A stretch of DNA of 64,000 bases, from positions 62,001-126,000 of the forward strand of contig NZ_WNKX01000013.1 in the NCBI RefSeq assembly GCF_009720745.1. Direction: 5' to 3'. Under the pieces are notes generated by a model. It saw nothing but the letters and a program-made list of their open reading frames with translations. It did not search any database and was not told the DNA's origin. Positions within the stretch are counted from its first letter, which is position 1; each line of letters begins with the position of its first letter. Positions 8,168-15,072 of the stretch are shown in pieces. Both the position numbers and the translations under genes were made by a program. This DNA is from Massilia eburnea (lineage in GTDB: Bacteria; Pseudomonadota; Gammaproteobacteria; Burkholderiales; Burkholderiaceae_D).

Positions 8168-9601
8168 ATGCGGTTGCGGTACAAGTTGATGGCGGCCCTG
8201 CTGGCGACGGGGCTTGGCTCGGTAGCATTGGTAGGCGGCGTCGCCTACGTCGGCGTCAACTACAAGGTTGATTCGCTGCGACGCCAGCAGGCGGCGGAGC
8301 ACTTCTACACCTACATGACAGCCTACCTGGCCGAATATGGCGACTGGGATACCGCCGTCGCTACAGAATCGTTCGACCGCTTCGTGCGGCGGCAGGAGGG
8401 GGAGCGCGCCACCGGCAGCGAACTGCCAAGCGAAATGCTTGAACGCATGCCACCGCGCATCAACAACCAGGCCCGCTTCGCCGAGCCATTGCCAGGCGAT
8501 GCACCCTCACCGCCTGGCCGCGCGCCGCAGGGCCCTGACGATGATTTTGCGCGTCCGCCACCACCACCGCCTGGCGTACGGCTGGCTGGCGGGCCCGATC
8601 GCGGCGGCCCGGGCGAACGGCCACCGCCACCGCGCCGTGCCGATGGACCGCCGCCATTCCGTTTCATCCTGACTGACGCGCGTTATCGGGTCCTGCTCGG
8701 CGGCGGCCAATTCCGCCATGGCGAGGCGCTGCCTGAAAACCTGCGCGAGTCTGCACGGGCAATCGTCGTGAAGAACCAGACAGTCGCCTACATGTCAGCC
8801 GATGGCAAGCTCGCGCCGACACCGCAGGAACAGAAATACCTGGACGCGTTATACAACTCCTTGTTGGGGGGGATCGCCGCCGCCGCGGGCCTGGCAATCC
8901 TGCTCGGCGTGCTGCTGAGCCGTGGCCTGTCGCGCAGCCTGAGCGGCCTCACGCGCGCAGTGAAACGCATGCATAAAGGCGAACTTCACCAGGAAGTTCC
9001 GGTGCAAGGCAAGGACGAAGTGGCCGCGCTGGCCACGGCCTTCAATGAAATGAGCGCGCAGCTGGCACAAAGCCACACCACCATCCTCGAGCAATCGGAG
9101 CAGCTGCGCGAACTCAGTATCCGCGACGCGCTCACGCAGCTGTACAACCGCCGCCACTTCGACGAGCAGGCCAACACCCTGTTCAACCAGGCCGTACGCC
9201 ACAAACGCCCGCTGGCGCTGGTGATCTGCGATATCGACCACTTCAAGAAGATCAACGACAACTACTCGCACGCCACCGGTGACGCGGTACTGCGCCGCGT
9301 CGGCAGCATCCTGCGCAAGCATATGCGCCTTTCCGACCTGGTAGCCCGCTACGGCGGCGAAGAATTCGTGATCGCCTTCCCCGAGACCGCAGGTCCGCAG
9401 GCTGCCGCCCTGTGCGACAAGCTGCGTACACTGATCGAAGCTTTCCCCTGGCATGAAGTGCACCCCGAGCTGAAGGTCACCATGAGCATGGGTGTCTATG
9501 CCGACATCGCAGCCGGCAGCGCTGAAACCATGCTGCAAAAAGCAGATGCGCTGCTGTACCGTGCCAAGGAGTCCGGCCGCAACCGCGTTTGTTTCGTTTA
9601 A
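8168..9601 (+). CDS. Membrane diguanylate cyclase with proline-rich periplasmic sensor region
   Basis: This 477-residue protein makes cyclic di-GMP from two GTP. The layout is: N-terminal membrane helix (residues ~8-30), periplasmic region to ~220 with a block of proline and acidic/arginine residues at ~112-165, a second membrane helix (~222-245, GGIAAAAGLAILLGVLL), a HAMP linker (~246-300) and a C-terminal GGDEF domain. The active-site loop reads RYGGEEF, a functional variant, and RLSD five residues before it fits the product-inhibition I-site RxxD. It starts two bases after the peptidase stop. The proline-rich block is unusual for a sensor region and may be a low-complexity spacer. The sensed signal is unknown. 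Confidence 0.93.
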   Translation: MRLRYKLMAALLATGLGSVALVGGVAYVGVNYKVDSLRRQQAAEHFYTYMTAYLAEYGDWDTAVATESFDRFVRRQEGERATGSELPSEMLERMPPRINNQARFAEPLPGDAPSPPGRAPQGPDDDFARPPPPPPGVRLAGGPDRGGPGERPPPPRRADGPPPFRFILTDARYRVLLGGGQFRHGEALPENLRESARAIVVKNQTVAYMSADGKLAPTPQEQKYLDALYNSLLGGIAAAAGLAILLGVLLSRGLSRSLSGLTRAVKRMHKGELHQEVPVQGKDEVAALATAFNEMSAQLAQSHTTILEQSEQLRELSIRDALTQLYNRRHFDEQANTLFNQAVRHKRPLALVICDIDHFKKINDNYSHATGDAVLRRVGSILRKHMRLSDLVARYGGEEFVIAFPETAGPQAAALCDKLRTLIEAFPWHEVHPELKVTMSMGVYADIAAGSAETMLQKADALLYRAKESGRNRVCFV

Positions 9602-9909
9602 AAGGACATCAATCATTGCCAGCCCTGTTTTCAAGCGACATCTTTGCCTCGGCAATCGGTTCGGAGGCAGAGCGGAATCGGCTTCCGACAGGGACCATAG
9701 GGAAGCGGGCCGTCATCAGGTCGACGCTGCTGGCTATTTAAAGTCCGGGAAATATAGATCTTCGCGCTTTTGAACAAGCAAGCAATGAATTAGAGCGCGT
9801 TATCAATTGTTGTATATCTTCTGATATTCATAATTCATAATAAAATTTGCGCTGGCTTACGCCAGAGAGCCAATTTGAAGGTCTAGTATTATTTGGAGTT
9901 ACTTAGCAA
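9602..9909. other. 308-bp intergenic region before the leader-peptide gene
   Basis: The first ~165 bases hold nothing I can recognise. From about 9770 the composition turns distinctly AT-rich, unlike the flanking cyclase gene, and contains the candidate promoter and Fur-like site described separately. A short hairpin CTGGC-TTAC-GCCAG at 9852-9865 would lie in the 5' untranslated region of the peptide gene. Confidence 0.6.
9807..9841 (+). promoter_or_regulatory. Candidate promoter of the leader-peptide gene, with weak Fur-box similarity
   Basis: TTGTTG at 9807-9812 followed after 16 bp by CATAAT at 9829-9834 (and again at 9836-9841) is a plausible sigma-70 promoter. TGATATTCATAATTC at 9822-9836 overlaps the -10 and matches 10 of 14 positions of the Fur consensus TGATAAT-N-ATTATCA. 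The AT richness makes chance similarity possible. Confidence 0.35.
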
Positions 9910-10329
9910 ATGCGTTTGATTTCGGAATTAGAAGCAAATTTGGTTTCAGGCGGTGAAATGGAAATTTCGGACGATTCATGCTATTTCGACGGCGGAGAAG
10001 GCGGCGGTTGGGGTGATGCTGTCGACAGCGGCGATAGCAGCGGCAGCAGCGGGACCAGTGGCAGCAGCGGCAGTTCCGCTGGCGACAGTGGCAGCGCCCT
10101 GACCGACACGGCACGAATTGCCCAAGAAGCTCTTGCTTGCAAAATCGCAATTGACCGGGTAGAGAAGAGCGCGACCTACACGAATGCCGCGATTGCCGCG
10201 AGCACCTGCAGCACCGCGGTGCAGGATTTCGTACAAACGGTACCTTGGAAAACCCTGATGACCAATGCTGGTGCAGCTGGTATGGCCGACGCTGAAGCCC
10301 GTGGTTTTGGCATGGTAAAACAGAAGTGA
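9910..10329 (+). CDS. Double-glycine leader peptide, bacteriocin/microcin-like precursor
   Basis: The 139-residue product begins MRLISELEANLVSGG, a classic double-glycine export leader: Gly-Gly at 14-15, Val at -4, Glu at -8 and Ile at -12 relative to the cleavage site. C39 peptidase-ABC exporters cut after such leaders, and one is encoded in the same locus (minus strand, 11177-13273). The predicted mature peptide is 124 residues: an acidic start, a Gly/Ser/Asp-rich segment (~28-63), then an amphipathic, alanine-rich C-terminal half. Cysteines are at 24, 77 and 100. The upstream GGAG (9895-9898) is 11 bases from the ATG, rather far. I recognise no named bacteriocin. Export as a secreted peptide is well supported by the leader and neighbour; antibacterial action is inference, and a signalling or adhesion role is possible. 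Confidence 0.75.
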   Translation: MRLISELEANLVSGGEMEISDDSCYFDGGEGGGWGDAVDSGDSSGSSGTSGSSGSSAGDSGSALTDTARIAQEALACKIAIDRVEKSATYTNAAIAASTCSTAVQDFVQTVPWKTLMTNAGAAGMADAEARGFGMVKQK

Positions 10330-10357
10330 CCCGCTGAATCAGCCATAAGAATATGCT

Positions 10358-10374
10358 CGCCGCCTTATGCGGCG
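10358..10374 (+). terminator. Hairpin after the leader-peptide gene
   Basis: CGCCGC and GCGGCG form a 6-bp stem around a five-base loop 28 bp after the peptide stop. No U-tract follows, so it may be an attenuator or mRNA-stabilising hairpin between the peptide and protease genes rather than a full terminator. Confidence 0.3.
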
Positions 10375-10423
10375 GGTATCCTTCCCAACTGGCGCCCACC
10401 GCCAGGCTTGCCAAGTTAGTTCG

Positions 10424-11158
10424 ATGAATCAGTTATTCCCCGGGAAACAGCTTTTATATTATTGTCTTTTCACGACGTTCATCCTCCGAATCGTCCTGCT
10501 TTCCGGGGGGGCGAGCGGGATGGATTCCTGGATATATATTCTTTTGCTTGTATTGGGAATCGCTTCCCTGTTTCTCATTGAGCGCTGGAGGCGCGGTGCG
10601 GGCGCTTATCTGCGACAATTTTGCTTTCTCCTGAGTGCCATGTTGGTTTTAATGGCCGGTGCCTGCTTCTCTCCTGTTGCCACGGATTTCCTTAATCAGC
10701 AGATTGTTTGGCCGGCGAAAATCAATTTGTTGAAAGTCGCTGTACTCGCATTTTCTGCAGCAACGATGGAAGAGATTCTATTCAGAAAAATTATTATCGA
10801 ATCGCTTTCACCGCGTATCGGCGCGGTGATGGCTGTCATCGTTTCATCCGCAGCCTTTTGGGTTTTGCATTTCAGCATTCTGCCCACCTTATTTATCGCT
10901 GCCTTGATTTACTGCCATATGGCAAGAAAGTTCAGTTCGCTCTTCCTGGTCGTTGTCCTGCACTTCCTTTATGACTTGACAGGAAACGTTGCGCAGGCAA
11001 TTGTTGGTCAGCCGCCTTTGCCCAGCGGCCTGACCCCTGACCAGATGCTGCGTGCGGCCAATTTTTTCGCGGAGACCATTGTCTTTGCGCTGTTCTATCT
11101 GATGCTGCTCGGGCAGGCGGCCGTGCATGCTTGGGCCACCCGGCGCAGTGCACGGTAG
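10424..11158 (+). CDS. CPBP family intramembrane glutamic protease (possible immunity protein)
   Basis: A 244-residue polytopic membrane protein of the CPBP (CAAX protease and bacteriocin-processing, formerly Abi) family. The three family motifs are present: EEILFR (Glu116, Glu117, Arg121), His149 in WVLHF, and His180 with Asp184 in LHFLYD. Some family members confer self-immunity to bacteriocins, others process peptides; the position directly after a leader-peptide gene fits either. The start chosen is ATG 10424; an upstream in-frame ATG at 10367 falls in the hairpin and would add 19 non-family residues. No strong Shine-Dalgarno is seen. Base composition is visibly lower in GC than flanking genes, suggesting acquisition with the peptide gene. 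The stop lies 18 bp from the converging exporter gene. Confidence 0.85.
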   Translation: MNQLFPGKQLLYYCLFTTFILRIVLLSGGASGMDSWIYILLLVLGIASLFLIERWRRGAGAYLRQFCFLLSAMLVLMAGACFSPVATDFLNQQIVWPAKINLLKVAVLAFSAATMEEILFRKIIIESLSPRIGAVMAVIVSSAAFWVLHFSILPTLFIAALIYCHMARKFSSLFLVVVLHFLYDLTGNVAQAIVGQPPLPSGLTPDQMLRAANFFAETIVFALFYLMLLGQAAVHAWATRRSAR

Positions 11159-11176
11159 AGCTCGCAGCCTCCTGCT

Positions 11177-13273
11177 TCAGGCTGCTGCTGCAAGATCTTC
11201 GCCGAGATCGAAGACTTTGCCGTCCTGAACGGCAACAACACGTTGTGCCGCATTAATGGTTTCAGGGCGATGTGCCACCATGATGCGCGTCAGCTTGAGT
11301 TCCGCCAGCGCAGCGTTGACTTTTGCTTCGTTGTTAACGTCGAGATGGCTGGTAGCTTCGTCCAATGCGAGAATTCGCGGGGTCTTGTACAGCGCGCGGG
11401 CCAGCAACAGGCGCTGTTTTTGTCCACCCGACAGGCTGCTGCCCATGTCGCCGACCAGGGTTTGGTACCCCATCGGCATGGCAGCAATTTCGTCATGGAT
11501 GGCCGCCAGCCGGGCACATTCCTGGGCCTTTTCTGCGCGGGCTCCGCTGTCGAAGAAGCTGATGTTGTCCAGCACCGAACCCGCCAGCAGCACGTCATCT
11601 TGCATCACTGTCCCCACCAGGCTGCGGTAGGCGCGCAGTCCCAGTTGGCGAATTGGTACTCCGCCAACCAGAATTTCGCCTTCGGTCGGCTGAACCAAGC
11701 CGAGGATCAGTTTGCACAATGTGCTTTTTCCGCAGCCACTCGGGCCGACCAGCGCGATGCTTTGGCCAGCCGGGATATGTAAGTCGACGCCATCCAGCAC
11801 CCAGGCTTCGCCTTCGGCGTAACGAAAGCGCACGCCGCGCAAAGTGATCGATGGCACGATGCGCTCCAAGTCTGTTTCGATCGGATCGTCTGGCTCGGCA
11901 GGCTCCATGACGATGTCGGACAGTCGCTCCGCATGCATGCTCAACATGCGTACATTGAAGAATAGGTCGACGAGACTGAAGACTCGCCCGGAAAATGTGC
12001 CGGAGTAGCTGGTGAATGCCGCCAGCATGCCGACGGTGAGGGTGTTTTCCATCACCAGATTGGCACCAACATAAAACAAAATCAGGCCCTGTACGCCGGA
12101 TATGGCTGTATTGCCGATCTTGAACAGGACTCCCAATTTTTGCGTTTTGATGTCGCGGTTGATGACATCCTGTTTTAAATTGAGCCAGCGCGAGCGCCGC
12201 TCCGCCTCGCGGCCGAACAATTTTAATGGGACGATGGCCCGCACCGTTTCCAGGAAATGACTGTTCTCCTTGGCTGCAAGAATGAGGCGCTCGCGCGACG
12301 CTTCGCGCAAAGGTTGATAGGCGAGCAGGCGCAAGATGATATACGCTGCCAAGCCTGCTAACACTATGCAGGTCAGCTTGGGGCTGTAGGTTAGCATCAT
12401 GCCAAACGCCAGCAAGGCCATGAAACCATCCAGCATGCTTTCGACAAACAGGTTGGTCAAGGTGGACTGGATTGCCCCCATGCTGCCAAAGCGCGATATG
12501 ACGTCGCCCAGATGGCGCTTTTCGAAGTACGACGCGGGCAACCTGGTCAAGTGTGCGAAGACGCGCGTCGACCATTGCACGGCGATGTCGATCCCCCATC
12601 GCATGAGCGTCCAGCTGCGCGCCAGCCCGATGGCGTTCTGTGTGATGAGCATCAATGCGAAGCCGATTACCAGGACTTTCAACAACTCCCGGTCGCCGCT
12701 CACTACCACCTCGTCAATGACGAATTGGTTGAATAGCGGGGCCGCAACCGCGAACACTTCCAGTGCGATAGCGAGCATGATTACTTTCGCGATCGCCCAG
12801 CGCAGCCCGATCACCTTGCCCGTGAGCTCCCCAATGGAAACCTTGCGTGTCTCCTCTTTCGTGTGGAACTGCGGTGTCGGCGTCAGTTCCAGCGCGACAC
12901 CCGTGAAGTAGCGCGAGACTTCCTGTACTGACACACGGCGTTTACCGACGGCGGGATCCAATATGGTGACTGTGGTTTTGCCCCACAGATCTCGCTCTAC
13001 CTTGCTCAACACGACGAAATGGTTCAAGTTCCAATGCAGGATCGCTGGCAACTGAAGCTGTGATAGCTCGTCGAGTTCAAGGCGCAATGGTCGCGCAGTA
13101 AAATGCAGGTTGCTTGCGTGGCGCATCAACTGCGCCAGCGTCGCCCCTTTCAGGCTTATGGAAAACTTGTGGCGAAGTTCGGCCAAGTCAGTCTGGTAAC
13201 CAAAGTGGCATGCGACCATAGCGAGGCAGGCCAGACCGCATTCGCTGGCTTCAGATTGCAGGATCGTCTTCAT
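11177..13273 (-). CDS. C39 peptidase-containing bacteriocin-type ABC exporter
   Basis: The product, 698 residues from ATG 13273, is an inner-membrane exporter that cleaves double-glycine leaders and pumps the peptide out. The N-terminal C39 cysteine peptidase carries Gln6, Cys12 in ECGLAC, His85 in NHFVVL and Asp106 in ILDP, so it should be active. The membrane domain (~150-430) is followed by an ATPase domain with Walker A GPSGCGKST, signature LSGGQKQR and Walker B ILALDEATSHLD. The ORF opens further upstream (13321), inside the adaptor gene, but the Cys position fits the shorter form. It lies four bases after the HlyD-type gene and converges on the peptide/protease pair, its most likely substrate source. 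An outer-membrane TolC partner must be encoded elsewhere. Confidence 0.95.
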   Translation of the reverse strand: MKTILQSEASECGLACLAMVACHFGYQTDLAELRHKFSISLKGATLAQLMRHASNLHFTARPLRLELDELSQLQLPAILHWNLNHFVVLSKVERDLWGKTTVTILDPAVGKRRVSVQEVSRYFTGVALELTPTPQFHTKEETRKVSIGELTGKVIGLRWAIAKVIMLAIALEVFAVAAPLFNQFVIDEVVVSGDRELLKVLVIGFALMLITQNAIGLARSWTLMRWGIDIAVQWSTRVFAHLTRLPASYFEKRHLGDVISRFGSMGAIQSTLTNLFVESMLDGFMALLAFGMMLTYSPKLTCIVLAGLAAYIILRLLAYQPLREASRERLILAAKENSHFLETVRAIVPLKLFGREAERRSRWLNLKQDVINRDIKTQKLGVLFKIGNTAISGVQGLILFYVGANLVMENTLTVGMLAAFTSYSGTFSGRVFSLVDLFFNVRMLSMHAERLSDIVMEPAEPDDPIETDLERIVPSITLRGVRFRYAEGEAWVLDGVDLHIPAGQSIALVGPSGCGKSTLCKLILGLVQPTEGEILVGGVPIRQLGLRAYRSLVGTVMQDDVLLAGSVLDNISFFDSGARAEKAQECARLAAIHDEIAAMPMGYQTLVGDMGSSLSGGQKQRLLLARALYKTPRILALDEATSHLDVNNEAKVNAALAELKLTRIMVAHRPETINAAQRVVAVQDGKVFDLGEDLAAAA

Positions 13274-13277
13274 GGAC

Positions 13278-14621
13278 TCAGGTATTTTTGCGGGATGAAA
13301 GGGCAAGCAAAGGTTCGGCAATCCATTCCCAGATCTTGCGCTGGTCTTGCAGGATATCTGCCTCCAGTGTCATCCCGGGCTTGATCTGCTGCGCTTCCCC
13401 ATAAACTTGTACGAATTGGCTGTCGAGCTTCACCCGGATCCGGTACAGCGCTTCGTTCGGCCCAGCACCGTCATGCTGCACGTTGCCAAGAATTGTTCCT
13501 GCAATATTGGGCGGCAGTTCGGATGGGGAGAAAGGCGTTTTGCTGATATTGATGATCTCGCCGCCCTGCAAGCCGAATTTCTGGTAGGGATAGGCTTGGT
13601 ACCGGATCAGGACTTTTTGGCCGGGCATCACGAAGCCTGCTGTCCGGCTTGGCGCATAAAGGTTGGCCTCCATCCCTAGCCCATCGGGACTTCCGGGAAC
13701 AAGCGTGGCCAGGGATTGGCCTGCAGTTAAAGCTTGCCCGACGTGGAAATTGAGCGCCGTGACGGTGCCAGCTTGCGGCGCCACGATGAGGGCCCGCTTG
13801 CGGTCCTGGTTCTGGACCACTTCCTGCTCCAGGCTCGCTTCAGCCCGCCTGAATTGGGCGAGTTCGGTTTCCAGCTCTTCCGATAACTGTTTGCGCTGAG
13901 TACGCAAGTTAAGAAGATCGCTGTTGAGTTGAGTCTTGCTGCGTTCGAGCGAGCTCAGTCGTGACTCGGTATCAATCAATTCTTCCTGTTTCTGCTGAAG
14001 CTGGGCCTGGGAAACGAAGCCACTGGCATGCAATGTCTCAAACTTGTCCACGCTTTGCTGGGCCAGGCTTTTACGGCGTAGTCCCAGCCGGATTTCGCTG
14101 CCGAGCTGGTTTGCCTCCGTCTCGGTATTCGTAATCCGTCCGTCAATTGCCTGTTGCTTTTCCCGAGCCAGGCTAATCCTCGCCATACGTTCCGATTGCA
14201 GGGTTTCGCGACGGACGGCGAGCTGCTGTGCGATGAGCGTGCTGAGTTCGCCATTGTTCTGCTGGCGTTCAGTAGACAGCTCAAACAGCACTTGCCCAGC
14301 AGCGACTTGTTCGCCTTCCTTGGCAAATGCATGAAGCAAAGTGCCGGACTGCTGAGTGGAAATGGCCAAGGCGCCTTCGATGGGTATGACCAGGCCAGCA
14401 ACCCTGGCTTTTTGGGTGACGGTACCGACAACGGCGAATACGATAAAGGTGCCCGCGATGAGCAAGGACCCCAGGGCTACCAGGGTGCCGGATATCGGGT
14501 GGGTCAAGCGAATCGAACCCATCCAATTGCCTGATTTAGCTTCTGCCACTTCCGGCCGGAACAGGGCTGTTTGCGTAGCCTGCGGATTGTTCGGGACGGA
14601 TTTCTCGTGCGGTAACGTCAT
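13278..14621 (-). CDS. HlyD family periplasmic adaptor of the peptide exporter
   Basis: This 447-residue membrane-fusion protein would link the C39 ABC exporter to an outer-membrane TolC channel. It has a cytoplasmic N terminus of ~35 residues, one membrane helix (~45-68, LVALGSLLIAGTFIVFAVV), a beta-barrel/lipoyl half motif around LVIPIEGAL, a long coiled-coil region (~110-265, rich in Gln, Glu, Leu and Arg), and the second lipoyl half with IVAPQAGTVTALNFHVGQ. It is the first gene of a two-gene operon with the exporter. A strong Fur-box match 48 bp upstream (14669-14683) implies iron-repressed expression. Confidence 0.93.
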   Translation of the reverse strand: MTLPHEKSVPNNPQATQTALFRPEVAEAKSGNWMGSIRLTHPISGTLVALGSLLIAGTFIVFAVVGTVTQKARVAGLVIPIEGALAISTQQSGTLLHAFAKEGEQVAAGQVLFELSTERQQNNGELSTLIAQQLAVRRETLQSERMARISLAREKQQAIDGRITNTETEANQLGSEIRLGLRRKSLAQQSVDKFETLHASGFVSQAQLQQKQEELIDTESRLSSLERSKTQLNSDLLNLRTQRKQLSEELETELAQFRRAEASLEQEVVQNQDRKRALIVAPQAGTVTALNFHVGQALTAGQSLATLVPGSPDGLGMEANLYAPSRTAGFVMPGQKVLIRYQAYPYQKFGLQGGEIINISKTPFSPSELPPNIAGTILGNVQHDGAGPNEALYRIRVKLDSQFVQVYGEAQQIKPGMTLEADILQDQRKIWEWIAEPLLALSSRKNT

Positions 14622-14668
14622 GCTGTCAGCGTGGCCAAGCTTTTACAAAGCCGACTAGTTTATCATTT

Positions 14669-14683
14669 TCATAATAATTATCA
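14669..14683 (-). promoter_or_regulatory. Fur box upstream of the HlyD-C39 exporter operon
   Basis: TCATAATAATTATCA matches the 7-1-7 Fur consensus TGATAAT-N-ATTATCA at 13 of 14 positions; flanking TATCATTT extends the AT-rich array. It sits 48-62 bp upstream of the HlyD start, where Fur would block a promoter. No other gene on that side lies closer. Confidence 0.7.
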
Positions 14684-14773
14684 AAACGGCTTGGATTGCC
14701 TTTGTTGCACTAAGCTAACAAAGAATTGGAGGGGTTATTCCAGGCGAGACAGACTGTAAGACAGGCTAATTGG

Positions 14774-15064
14774 CTAGCGTGCTAATGGCGCAATCCCGTG
14801 CAGGGCGCGGGCCTTATTGCATTCGGGGCTGTATTCGGTGAATTCGCGGCAGGTGGAGGAGCGCTGGGCGTAAATGCTGCAGCCGACTTGCCTGCCGACT
14901 TCGCCCTCAAGCGCGATACAGCGCACCGGCCGCGCATCCGTGCCGCGCATGGCGGCACGGTGCGGCGTGATGGGGATCGTGAGGTGCGCCGGCACCTCCT
15001 CACCCCAATAGAACGAAACCCTGAAACTGGCGCAGCACGCGCCACAGTTCTGGCAGTGGGACAT
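14774..15064 (-). CDS. YkgJ family cysteine cluster protein
   Basis: A 96-residue protein with the N-terminal CQNCGACC motif and further cysteines (residues ~49, 62, 71, 81) typical of the YkgJ/UPF0153 family, which is thought to bind zinc or an iron-sulfur cluster. Its biochemical role is not established. The length is usual for the short family branch. It begins eight bases after the stop of the upstream FUSC gene on the same strand and is probably co-transcribed with it. The downstream 150 bp leads to the exporter operon and shows no clear terminator. Confidence 0.88.
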   Translation of the reverse strand: MSHCQNCGACCASFRVSFYWGEEVPAHLTIPITPHRAAMRGTDARPVRCIALEGEVGRQVGCSIYAQRSSTCREFTEYSPECNKARALHGIAPLAR

Positions 15065-15072
15065 CCTTCACC

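Noticed and set aside
9602..9770. A further leader-peptide or small RNA gene before the bacteriocin-like gene
   Set aside because: No GG-type leader, promoter/terminator pair or ribosome binding site could be seen in this part.
13274..13321. Upstream start for the C39 exporter
   Set aside because: It would extend the peptidase N terminus beyond the usual distance before the QxxxxECG motif and overlap the adaptor gene; ATG 13273 fits better.
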